Both the position numbers and the translations under genes were made by a program. The notes beneath the pieces are model-generated. The model was not told the origin of the DNA and did not search any database. It was given only the letters and a program-made list of their open reading frames with translations. From Betaproteobacteria bacterium (lineage in GTDB: Bacteria; Pseudomonadota; Gammaproteobacteria; Burkholderiales; Casimicrobiaceae): 7,731 nucleotides of DNA. The stretch covers positions 1 through 7,731 of the forward strand of contig JANXZT010000430.1 of NCBI GenBank assembly GCA_025355395.1, given 5' to 3'. Shown here in pieces: positions 1 to 5,929 of the stretch (position 1 is the first letter of the stretch; the number at the start of each line of letters is the position of its first letter).

Positions 1-2204
1 CGCTCCCGGCGGCGCTTACCGCGCTGCTCGCGGCCTGCGCCACGGCGCCGCCGACCGGCCCTCTCACGCGGGTCGTAAAGCCGATCGGCACCATGAACAT
101 CGAGATCGCCGCGGCTGAAACGCGCGTGCCCGACACCGCCGACAAGGCGAAGGTCTTCAAGGGCAGCGGGGTGCTGGTGAAGGGCCAGCAGCCGGGAGGG
201 GGCTTGCCCGCGGCGCCTGCGGTACAGGCCGGCGGCAGCGCCGTCGTGCTGAATTTCGAAGGGGCCGACCTCCGCGAGGTGGTGCGCAACATCCTCGGCG
301 ACATCCTCAACGAAAGCTACACAATCGACCCGTCCGTCGGCGGCCAGGTCACGATCCGCACCGCGGGCGGGGTCGCCCGGGAAGCGCTGCCTGCCACACT
401 GGAAACGCTGTTGCGCATGAACGGCGCCACCATGGTGAAGGAAGACGGCATCTACAAGATCCTGCCGCAGGCCGCGGCCGTGCGCGGCAACGTCACTCCG
501 CAGCTCGGCACTTCCCAGCGCGCGCTGCCGGCGGGCTTCTCGGTGCAGATCGTGCCGCTGCGCTACGTCGGCGTACGCGAGATGGCGCGCCTCCTGGAGC
601 CGTTCGTGAAGGAGGCCACCTCCGTGCGCACGGATGATCTTCGCAACCTGCTCATTCTTTCGGGGACCGAACGCGAGTTGAAGCACCTGCTCGAGGCGGT
701 CGACATGTTTGACATCGATTGGATGGCCGGCATGTCGGCGGGCATCTTCGTGCTGCAAAGCGCAGACGTCAAGACTGTTGTGCAGGAGCTTGAAAAGGTG
801 CTCGGAAACGCGCAGACAAGCCCCCTCGCCGGGATTCTTCGCATCGTGCCCATCGAGCGCATGAACGCGCTCCTCGTGATTACGCCGCAACCTGCCTATC
901 TCGAAGAAGCGAAGAAGTGGATCGCCCGGCTCGACCAGGGGGGCGACGGCGGCGGCGTGCGCTTTTTTGTCTACAACCTGCAAAATCAGCGGGCGGAGCG
1001 TCTTGCTCCATTGCTGCAGCAGGCCTTCACGGGCAGATCGACCCAGGTCACGAGCACGAGCCAACCGACCGTAGCACCCGGCACACCCGCCGGGCAGATC
1101 GTTTCGCCCCCGCAGTACCAGGCGCAACCACCGGTGCAGCCCAACACGCCCCAAGCCACGGCGCCACCGGCGCAGACGGCCGCGCAAACCGCGGCGGCGC
1201 TCGCGGCGCGAGGCGCGGCGGGTGACGGGGTGGGCGTGGTGCGCAACCTGCAGGTGGTCGCAGACAAGGACAACAACACTATCCTGGTGGTCGCAACCCA
1301 GGCGGAGTACGCGATCATCGAGGCGGCGCTGAAAAAGCTCGACGTTCCTTCCCGTCAGGTCATTATCGACGTGACAATCGCCGAAGTGCTGCTCACTCAG
1401 CAATTCTCGCTTGGCGTCGAGTGGTTCTTCCGCAATGGCGCCAACCAGGCGGGTGGACTGTTCAGCAAGGGAACCTCGCCGGGCAATGTGTTCGATACGA
1501 CGGGAACTGTTGCCGCGGGCGTGGGAATTGGCCCACGGGTTCCAGGCTTCAACTACCTCTTGTCGGGGCTTTTTCCAGGCGGCGTGCAGGCCGCGATCCA
1601 CGCCCTCGAGACCTCCGGCAACTCGAAGATCATCGCCAATCCGCATGTCGCAGCGCTCGACAACCAGAAGGCCACGATCAAGGTCGGTGACCGGATCCCC
1701 ATCAACCAGCAAACGATCGTGGGCGGCATCGCCAACGCGGTCACCACCACGTCCCAATACGTCGACACCGGCGTGCTGCTGGCCGTGACGCCGCACATCA
1801 ATGCCGGCGGCCTCGTGACCCTCGATGTGTCCGCCGAGGTGAGCAATCCGGGCGCGACGGCAACGGTCGGCGAGGCTCCGCCCATCAATACCCGGTCGGT
1901 GCAGACCATGCTGAGCGTGCAGTCGGGACAGACGATGGTTATGGGCGGGCTCATCCGCGACACCAAGAGCCAGGACAACTCCGGCCTGCCGCTCCTTTCG
2001 CGCATTCCGGTGATCGGAGGTCTTTTCGGCGACCAGACCGTCATCGACAATCGGACCGAGCTCGTGTTGTTCATCACGCCGCGCGTCGTGGAAAACGAAA
2101 CCGACATGAAAAACGTTGTCGAAGACCTGCGCAAACGCATGGAACTCCTCGACGATGTCTTTCCAGGTGCGAGAAACCGCGCGGAAATGCCGAGAAACCC
2201 GTAA
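1..2204 (+). CDS. gspD: Type II secretion system secretin GspD, lipoprotein form (5' end cut by window edge)
   Basis: Outer-membrane channel of the type II secretion system, through which folded periplasmic proteins leave the cell. The frame is open from base 3, and codons 24-38 read L-L-A-A-C, a lipobox with the lipidated Cys at 36-38. The true start is therefore left of the window, and the ATG at 93 is internal. Numbered from that Met, the domains are N0 (about 50-130), N1 (150-208), N2 (215-285), N3 (288-420), then the secretin barrel (422-668). The barrel carries the family hallmarks VMGGLIRD (616-623), PLLSRIPVIGGLF (633-645) and LVLFITPRVV (657-666). A Pro/Gln/Thr/Ala-rich insertion (about 314-380) interrupts N3, as is common in GspD. 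Only about 37 residues follow the barrel, so no long pilotin-binding tail is seen; with the lipobox this suggests a self-targeting secretin. Total size, about 730 visible residues, fits GspD better than the shorter MshL or PilQ types. No intrinsic terminator follows. Confidence 0.95.
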   Translation, partial: LPAALTALLAACATAPPTGPLTRVVKPIGTMNIEIAAAETRVPDTADKAKVFKGSGVLVKGQQPGGGLPAAPAVQAGGSAVVLNFEGADLREVVRNILGDILNESYTIDPSVGGQVTIRTAGGVAREALPATLETLLRMNGATMVKEDGIYKILPQAAAVRGNVTPQLGTSQRALPAGFSVQIVPLRYVGVREMARLLEPFVKEATSVRTDDLRNLLILSGTERELKHLLEAVDMFDIDWMAGMSAGIFVLQSADVKTVVQELEKVLGNAQTSPLAGILRIVPIERMNALLVITPQPAYLEEAKKWIARLDQGGDGGGVRFFVYNLQNQRAERLAPLLQQAFTGRSTQVTSTSQPTVAPGTPAGQIVSPPQYQAQPPVQPNTPQATAPPAQTAAQTAAALAARGAAGDGVGVVRNLQVVADKDNNTILVVATQAEYAIIEAALKKLDVPSRQVIIDVTIAEVLLTQQFSLGVEWFFRNGANQAGGLFSKGTSPGNVFDTTGTVAAGVGIGPRVPGFNYLLSGLFPGGVQAAIHALETSGNSKIIANPHVAALDNQKATIKVGDRIPINQQTIVGGIANAVTTTSQYVDTGVLLAVTPHINAGGLVTLDVSAEVSNPGATATVGEAPPINTRSVQTMLSVQSGQTMVMGGLIRDTKSQDNSGLPLLSRIPVIGGLFGDQTVIDNRTELVLFITPRVVENETDMKNVVEDLRKRMELLDDVFPGARNRAEMPRNP
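36..38 (+). other. Lipobox cysteine codon of the secretin signal peptide
   Basis: The codons before the first in-window ATG read ...A-L-T-A-L-L-A-A-C-A-T in the gspD frame, which matches the signal peptidase II consensus L-[AS]-[GA]-C with a hydrophobic stretch ahead of it. The Cys codon marks residue +1 of the mature lipoprotein. This is the main reason for placing the gspD start upstream of base 1 instead of at 93. Confidence 0.8.
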
Positions 2205-2413
2205 AACGTCGTCAAACGGCGACGAATCACCTGTGGCGGGCGCGCAACAGCTTGGGCAGACAACGAATTTCGAGGAGAGCGCAATTGACGATGCATGGGC
2301 GTTTCTATACGCTTAAATCACTAGGCATGGTGCGGGAACAGGCCGAAATCGGCCCCCTCGCCGGGCAACATGACGATGCAGCACCGAAGCTCAGGCAGGA
2401 CAGCAAATGCCGG

Positions 2414-2863
2414 ATGCGGCAACAATGCAGTACCCCAGGTGGCGACACGTGGGGGCATAAGGTACCCAAAGGCGTTGTGGCGGGGGCGATGGCGGTGATG
2501 CTGGCCGCGTGCGCGGGCATGACACCCGGAGTGAGCCGCGATGCTTCTCCGCAAGTGAAGCAAACCGTCGTGGCGGAGCGGGCCGAAGCCCGCTGGCAGG
2601 CTTTGATCAAAGGAGATCTGGATACTGCGTACACATTCTTGAGTCCGGGATCGAAGGCGACGACGTCGCTGGCCGTCTACAAGAGCAAGATCAAGCCGGG
2701 CATCTGGCGCCGCGCGAAAGCGGACAAGGTGAGCTGCGAAGGTGAGATTTGCAGCGTTACGATTCAGATCACATTCGACACACCAAAGGCCAAAGGCATA
2801 GAAACGCAGCTTGCCGAAAGCTGGATTATCGAAGACGGTGCCGCCTGGTACGTTTATCGCTAG
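2414..2863 (+). CDS. Small lipoprotein, NTF2-like core, function unknown
   Basis: A 149-residue protein when started at ATG 2414. It has a Lys-containing n-region, a hydrophobic stretch (20-32) and a lipobox M-L-A-A-C with Cys33, so it should be a lipoprotein, probably of the outer membrane. The mature core (about 51-149) has the pattern ERAEARWQALIKGDLDTAY, then FLSPGS, then alternating strands ending in W-Y-V-Y; helix-first layout and size suggest an NTF2-like fold (inference). I have a general recollection of similar 'RW-ALI-GD---AY-FLSPG' proteins in betaproteobacteria without an assigned role. Cys108 and Cys113 lie in a C-E-G-E-I-C pattern and could form a disulfide. It lies 209 bases after gspD on the same strand with no terminator between, so a role linked to secretion is possible but unproven. 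The start is uncertain: the frame stays open upstream to 2252, and a TTG at 2285 has a better ribosome-binding site. I prefer 2414 because it puts the lipobox at a normal distance. Confidence 0.72.
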   Translation: MRQQCSTPGGDTWGHKVPKGVVAGAMAVMLAACAGMTPGVSRDASPQVKQTVVAERAEARWQALIKGDLDTAYTFLSPGSKATTSLAVYKSKIKPGIWRRAKADKVSCEGEICSVTIQITFDTPKAKGIETQLAESWIIEDGAAWYVYR

Positions 2864-2888
2864 TTGCTGGCAGTTGCAGAATAAACAC

Positions 2889-2941
2889 AGGAGGAAATGA
2901 ATGTGAGTGATGTTTTGTTTGTGGAACGGAGCAAGGTGTAA
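2889..2941 (+). promoter_or_regulatory. Orphan strong Shine-Dalgarno with a possible 12-14 codon leader ORF
   Basis: AGGAGG at 2889-2894 is the best ribosome-binding site in the window, yet no long gene follows it. In frame behind it are ATG 2897 (2 bases away, too close) and GTG 2903 (8 bases away, well placed), both reading to TAA 2939-2941. The product from 2897 would be MNVSDVLFVERSKV. It sits 25 bases after the lipoprotein stop and about 70 bases before the next gene, so it could be a leader peptide, or the remnant of a lost gene. Translation is not shown by the sequence alone. Confidence 0.3.
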
Positions 2942-2954
2942 TAAGATTCGCGGG

Positions 2955-2983
2955 TTGTTGATTTTAAAGTGATCACTTTAAAT
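2955..2983 (+). promoter_or_regulatory. Candidate sigma-70-like promoter for the 491-residue protein gene
   Basis: TTGTTG (2955-2960) and TTAAAT (2978-2983) are separated by 17 bases and match the -35 and -10 consensus at about 3 and 4 of 6 positions. The -10 hexamer falls inside the right arm of the 20-bp palindrome. Transcription would start near 2990, leaving about 20 bases of leader with a GAGGAG site. The match is modest and rests on spacing and position. Confidence 0.3.
2963..2982. promoter_or_regulatory. Perfect 20-bp palindrome, possible operator
   Basis: TTTAAAGTGATCACTTTAAA is its own reverse complement over all 20 bases, centred on GATC at 2971-2974. It is an AT-rich block in a GC-rich region, lies 28 bases before the start codon at 3011, and overlaps the candidate -10 element. 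This position suits a binding site for a dimeric repressor. The half-sites GTGA/TCAC abut without the 6-base spacer of a CRP site, so CRP is unlikely. As RNA it could form a hairpin ahead of the ribosome-binding site instead. Confidence 0.5.
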
Positions 2984-2992
2984 CTCGAAACA

Positions 2993-2998
2993 GAGGAG
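2993..2998 (+). promoter_or_regulatory. Ribosome-binding site for the 491-residue protein
   Basis: GAGGAG lies 12 bases before ATG 3011. The spacing is a little long, but no other start in this frame fits: the GTG at 2969 is upstream of this site and inside the palindrome, and would add 14 residues ahead of a normal signal peptide. The site therefore supports 3011 as the start. Confidence 0.6.
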
Positions 2999-3010
2999 TT
3001 ACCAAAAACC

Positions 3011-4486
3011 ATGAATACGTTCAAAAGAAAGTCGCTGTACGCCGCTCTCGCAGGTGTGAGCGCGCTGGGAGCGACGGGCGCTGCGCAAGCGGTCAACGTC
3101 AACCCGGACGGTCTGGGCCAGGTCCTGATCTATCCGTACTACACCACGCGTGCTGATTCGGCAGGCAACACTTACGCGTCGCTGCTGTCGGTCGTCAACT
3201 CGACGTCTTCGGCAAAGGCGGTAAAGGTTCGTTTCCTCGAAGGCAAGAACAGCCGAGAAGTTCTCGACTTCAACTTGTTCCTTTCCCGTGAAGACGTATG
3301 GACGGCCGCAATCCTGCCCAGCCTTTCCGGCGGTGGCGCCCGCGTCGGCACGGCCGACAAATCCTGCACGCTGCCGGCACTTCCGGCCGCTGGACAGGAC
3401 TTCGTCAACTTCGCGTATAGCGGTGGATCGTCGCCGAACGACGACGGCGGTGGCGGATCGCTTGACCGCACCCGTGAAGGTTACGTCGAAATCATCGAAA
3501 TGGGCGCGATCCGGGATAACAGCACCACCCACGCTCAGATCACCCACGTCAATGGCGTTCCCCCGGGTTGCGCGAGTGTTTCCGACACCCAGGCGGGCAG
3601 GGACACGACGGTCCTCACCGGCGGCCTGTTCGGCGGCATGACACTGATCAACGTTGCTTCCGGCACCGATTACACCGAAGATGCCGTGGCGATTGACAAT
3701 TTCGGCCCCGGCGGAGTAAGCCTGTATTTCACGGCCGGCGACATCAAGCCTCAGCTCACCGATTCCGACCCTAACAGCACCGTGTTCGGAGTGAATGGCG
3801 CCATCGTCCAAACTAATTGGTCCTTGAGTGCCAACTCGGCCGATGCCGTAAGCGCGGTGTTGATGCACGACAACATCCTGAACGAATTCGTGCTCGACTC
3901 CGGCACCAAGAGCGGAACGGATTGGGTCGTAACCATGCCGACCAAGCGCTTCTACGCGTTTGTCGGTACCGGCAATGCGCCCAGGCTCTTCCAGCGCAAC
4001 TTCAACACCACCGTGGGTTCGTGTGACGACGTCACCCTGGATCTCTTCGATCGTGAAGAGTTCGCAAAGGCGGGCGGGTTCTCGCCGGCACCTCCGGGAT
4101 CGGTTAACCGCATCTGCTGGGAAGCGAACGTCATTACGTTCAACAACCCGAATCCCGCTGTTGGCGCACCCACCCCCACTCTGGGATCGGTCAACTCGAC
4201 GAACGTCCCGACCTCGTTCCAGAATGGTTGGATGAGACTGGGCTTCTTCCCGAGCTCGGTTACGGGCAATGTCCACAAGTTGATCGCCCCGGCCGCGTCG
4301 ACGACCTTCACCACAATTGGTGGTGGAACGACCGCGCCGTCTACGGCAACCTACTTCGGACTTCCGGTCGTAGGCTTCGCCGTGCAATCGTTCAGCAACG
4401 GCTTGTTGTCGGTGGGCGGGGTGAACGTGTTGTCGAACTACGGCGGCAATTTCGTCCACAAGACGACGCGCAGAATCACTCCGTAA
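3011..4486 (+). CDS. Sec-exported surface or secreted protein of an unassigned proteobacterial family
   Basis: A 491-residue protein with a clear Sec signal peptide: basic start (MNTFKRK), hydrophobic core, cleavage probably after AQA at residue 27. The mature N-terminus carries GLGQVLIYPYYTTR (35-48) followed by a strand-rich region with VKVRFLEG, LFLSREDVWTA and ADKSCTLPAL. Later blocks include EGYVEIIEMG (156-165), VSLYFTAGD (236-244), NEFVLDSGTKSGTDWVVTMP (291-310) and TKRFYAFVG, then the C-terminal SNYGGNFVHK. I recognise this combination from proteins in beta- and gammaproteobacteria annotated only as hypothetical or surface proteins; no enzymatic motif is visible. Four cysteines (119, 187, 338, 369) could form two disulfides. 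There is no PEP-CTERM, LPXTG or beta-barrel-type aromatic C-terminus. The gene is monocistronic, with a palindrome in front and an intrinsic terminator behind. Its place downstream of gspD makes it a candidate type II cargo, which is an inference. Confidence 0.85.
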   Translation: MNTFKRKSLYAALAGVSALGATGAAQAVNVNPDGLGQVLIYPYYTTRADSAGNTYASLLSVVNSTSSAKAVKVRFLEGKNSREVLDFNLFLSREDVWTAAILPSLSGGGARVGTADKSCTLPALPAAGQDFVNFAYSGGSSPNDDGGGGSLDRTREGYVEIIEMGAIRDNSTTHAQITHVNGVPPGCASVSDTQAGRDTTVLTGGLFGGMTLINVASGTDYTEDAVAIDNFGPGGVSLYFTAGDIKPQLTDSDPNSTVFGVNGAIVQTNWSLSANSADAVSAVLMHDNILNEFVLDSGTKSGTDWVVTMPTKRFYAFVGTGNAPRLFQRNFNTTVGSCDDVTLDLFDREEFAKAGGFSPAPPGSVNRICWEANVITFNNPNPAVGAPTPTLGSVNSTNVPTSFQNGWMRLGFFPSSVTGNVHKLIAPAASTTFTTIGGGTTAPSTATYFGLPVVGFAVQSFSNGLLSVGGVNVLSNYGGNFVHKTTRRITP

Positions 4487-4506
4487 GCGTCGCGCACGTT
4501 GTATCG

Positions 4507-4536
4507 AAAGGCGGAGCTCAGGCTCCGCCTTTTTTT
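4507..4536 (+). terminator. Intrinsic terminator after the 491-residue protein gene
   Basis: A GGCGGAGC / GCTCCGCC stem (4510-4517 with 4522-4529) closes on the loop TCAG. It is extended by three A-T pairs using 4507-4509 and the start of the T run, and is followed by seven Ts (4530-4536). It begins 20 bases after the stop codon and separates this gene from the next unit. Confidence 0.95.
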
Positions 4537-4962
4537 CATCGATCGATCGCGCGCTCGGCCGGCAACCAGGTACAAAAGTCGGTCGTATGCTGACGCGCTG
4601 CGGCAGGCCAGACCACGACGCGATGGGCGAGGCGGGAATTGTCCGTTACAGCTCGGCAATATAGGCCGAGGACCCAGGCCTCAGGGTTTGACGACGGCTT
4701 GGCGCAAATTGCGTTCTCGAGGCCGGCAACGGCCGTTCCGGGCCAGTGCCTGACTGTTCCGGTGACCGCGGTGATGCTGAATCGCAACAAATCGTCAATA
4801 AATATCGATTCGTGCTTGCAATGCGCAGCTTTTATGAGTGAAAATGTCAGCCGTATCCTACATGGCCGATTGCAGATTTATGCCGTTGGGATAATTGGTT
4901 CAATTTTTGCTCAAGCATCACGGGTCCATCCCCCTCGGACCCCACCGCTTTTAGGAGATTCA
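4537..4962 (+). other. 426-base stretch without a convincing gene; hairpin-rich leader or promoter region
   Basis: Nothing here reads as a real gene on either strand. The frame of the next gene stays open back to 4639, but that extension lacks a signal peptide and a ribosome-binding site. The left half is GC-rich and holds small hairpins: CTCGGC/GCCGAG (4652-4657 with 4665-4670), ACCC/GGGT (4672-4675 with 4684-4687) and GGCCG-GCAA-CGGCC (4721-4734), the last with a GNRA-type loop. The right half (about 4785-4920) is AT-rich. Possible promoter pieces are TTGCAG (4870-4875) and GATAAT (4890-4895), but their 14-base spacing is too short to be convincing. I recognise no known riboswitch. Confidence 0.5.
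4953..4957 (+). promoter_or_regulatory. Ribosome-binding site deciding the start at 4963
   Basis: AGGAG ends 5 bases before ATG 4963. It is the only good site in the long open frame that begins at 4639, and the ATG it serves opens directly into a signal peptide. It therefore fixes the start at 4963. Confidence 0.8.
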
Positions 4963-5829
4963 ATGCGAATACCCCACCGGTTCACCGCCGCGCTGGTTGC
5001 AGTTTCCGGCGTTGGCCTCTTGGCGGCCGCGGCGCCGGCTGCGGCCGACACCACCGTCACCTTGTCAAGCTGCTCGAGCGGCTGGTCGATCAATGGCAAC
5101 GTGTTCAGTTGCCTGACGACCAGTCCACCTACGACGGGCGGTCCCACCAATTGCTTCGTCTCTCCCGTCAACCTGCCGGTTGGCGGAGGTAGCTTCATGC
5201 TCACGGGGAGCTGTGGTGGCACTGCGGCGACGGGTTGGTCGTGGAATGGCGCCGCGGGGGGGAACACGTACAGCGGGAGCGCGACGGCCAGCACCACGGT
5301 CCAGGCGACGCCCTTCAACGGTAGTGTGGCAGGCAACTCGATCAACGTCCCCATCACGGTGGGTACACCGCCACCGCCACCGGGCGGCGGCGGCGGCATC
5401 CCCGGCGGTATCTCCTGCAGTCCCAAGGGCACCGTGGTATTGCCGATGAATTGGCCGGCATCGGGAACATCGATCCGGTCGCTTTCTACGAACGTTGGCG
5501 TATTCGGGAACAATACGGTTCTGGTGTCCACGTTCACCACCGGCAGCAAGAACGGTCTCGGCCGGCTGAGCACCGCCGAATATGCCTCAGGGCCCGAATT
5601 GCGGACCGCGACACTTTCGGCGAGTCCGTGCGGCGGGGGAGCGCTTAGCGCGAGAGTCGGGGTCGGGGTCACTATGTACTTCAGTATCGGATCCAACACT
5701 TACGGATATCCGGTGCTGCAGCCGAACACCACTTATTATTTCAATGTGGAGAACGCGTACGATGGTGGCACGCCATCGTGTCCCGACGGCTCGAGCTGCG
5801 ATGTGAGCGTGGACCTCAAAGCGCCGTAA
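4963..5829 (+). CDS. Secreted cysteine-rich two-domain protein with Pro/Gly linker, function unknown
   Basis: A 288-residue protein with a Sec signal peptide (MRIPHRF, then a long Ala/Val/Leu core) probably cleaved near A28/D29. The N-terminal half (about 58-133) looks like an Ig-like beta-sandwich: CFVSPVNLPVGGGSF, then TGSCGG, GWSWNG, NTYSGSATASTT and a final INVPITVG. A hinge of five prolines and five glycines (136-145) leads to the C-terminal domain (about 151-288). That domain is also predicted to be all-beta, with VVLPMNW, NTVLVSTFTTG, a conserved-looking NTTYYFNVENAY (255-266), and a final CPDGSSCDVSVDL. Eight cysteines lie in the mature part (37, 50, 64, 84, 152, 223, 273, 279), an even number that suits disulfides and an extracytoplasmic location. 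No catalytic motif is seen. The layout suggests binding or adhesion, or a type II secretion substrate, but this is inference. It has its own ribosome-binding site and terminator, so it is probably monocistronic. Confidence 0.82.
   Translation: MRIPHRFTAALVAVSGVGLLAAAAPAAADTTVTLSSCSSGWSINGNVFSCLTTSPPTTGGPTNCFVSPVNLPVGGGSFMLTGSCGGTAATGWSWNGAAGGNTYSGSATASTTVQATPFNGSVAGNSINVPITVGTPPPPPGGGGGIPGGISCSPKGTVVLPMNWPASGTSIRSLSTNVGVFGNNTVLVSTFTTGSKNGLGRLSTAEYASGPELRTATLSASPCGGGALSARVGVGVTMYFSIGSNTYGYPVLQPNTTYYFNVENAYDGGTPSCPDGSSCDVSVDLKAP
5368..5397 (+). repeat. Trinucleotide-type tract encoding a Pro5-Gly5 hinge
   Basis: The coding strand reads CCG/CCA codons five times and then GGC five times without interruption. 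The CCGCC units are complementary to the GGCGG units, so the tract can fold on itself, and the GGC run could gain or lose whole codons by slippage without breaking the frame. It forms the linker between the two domains of the 288-residue secreted protein. Confidence 0.8.
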
Positions 5830-5850
5830 GCACACCGCGTCGATCGAAGG

Positions 5851-5882
5851 CGAGGCCTCGCTACAGCGGGGCCTCGTTTTTT
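5851..5882 (+). terminator. Intrinsic terminator after the 288-residue protein gene
   Basis: An 11-bp stem, 5851-5861 paired with 5866-5876 (one G-T pair), closes on a 4-base loop TACA and is followed by six Ts. It starts 21 bases after the stop codon, and isolates the secreted-protein gene from the export operon that begins at 5930. Confidence 0.93.
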
Positions 5883-5929
5883 GGCGTCATGCGCGCAGCA
5901 CGCCCCGGCGATAAACTGCAGATTCATCG

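Noticed and set aside
2205..2225. Possible terminator after gspD (CGTCGT/GCGACG)
   Set aside because: The stem is only 6 bp with a wobble pair and no T run follows.
1553..2296. 247-codon minus-strand frame opposite the 3' part of gspD
   Set aside because: It lies over the conserved secretin barrel, whose plus-strand reading is certain, and the minus product has no family features.
2963..2982. CRP-type binding site
   Set aside because: GTGA and TCAC are present but directly adjacent, whereas CRP needs a 6-base spacer between these half-sites.
2999..4459. Long open frame (486 codons) on the minus strand opposite the 491-residue protein
   Set aside because: The plus-strand frame has a signal peptide, a ribosome-binding site, family motifs and a terminator. 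The minus-strand product is low-complexity, Arg/Val-rich and lacks any recognisable motif; such mirror frames are common in GC-rich genes.
4639..4962. N-terminal extension of the 288-residue protein back to 4639
   Set aside because: The added 108 residues have no recognisable features and would bury the signal peptide; AGGAG directly before ATG 4963 supports the shorter protein.
4911..5699. 262-codon minus-strand frame opposite the 288-residue protein
   Set aside because: It is the complement of the Ala/Gly/Pro-rich secreted protein, gives a Pro-rich product without motifs, and would start inside the real gene.
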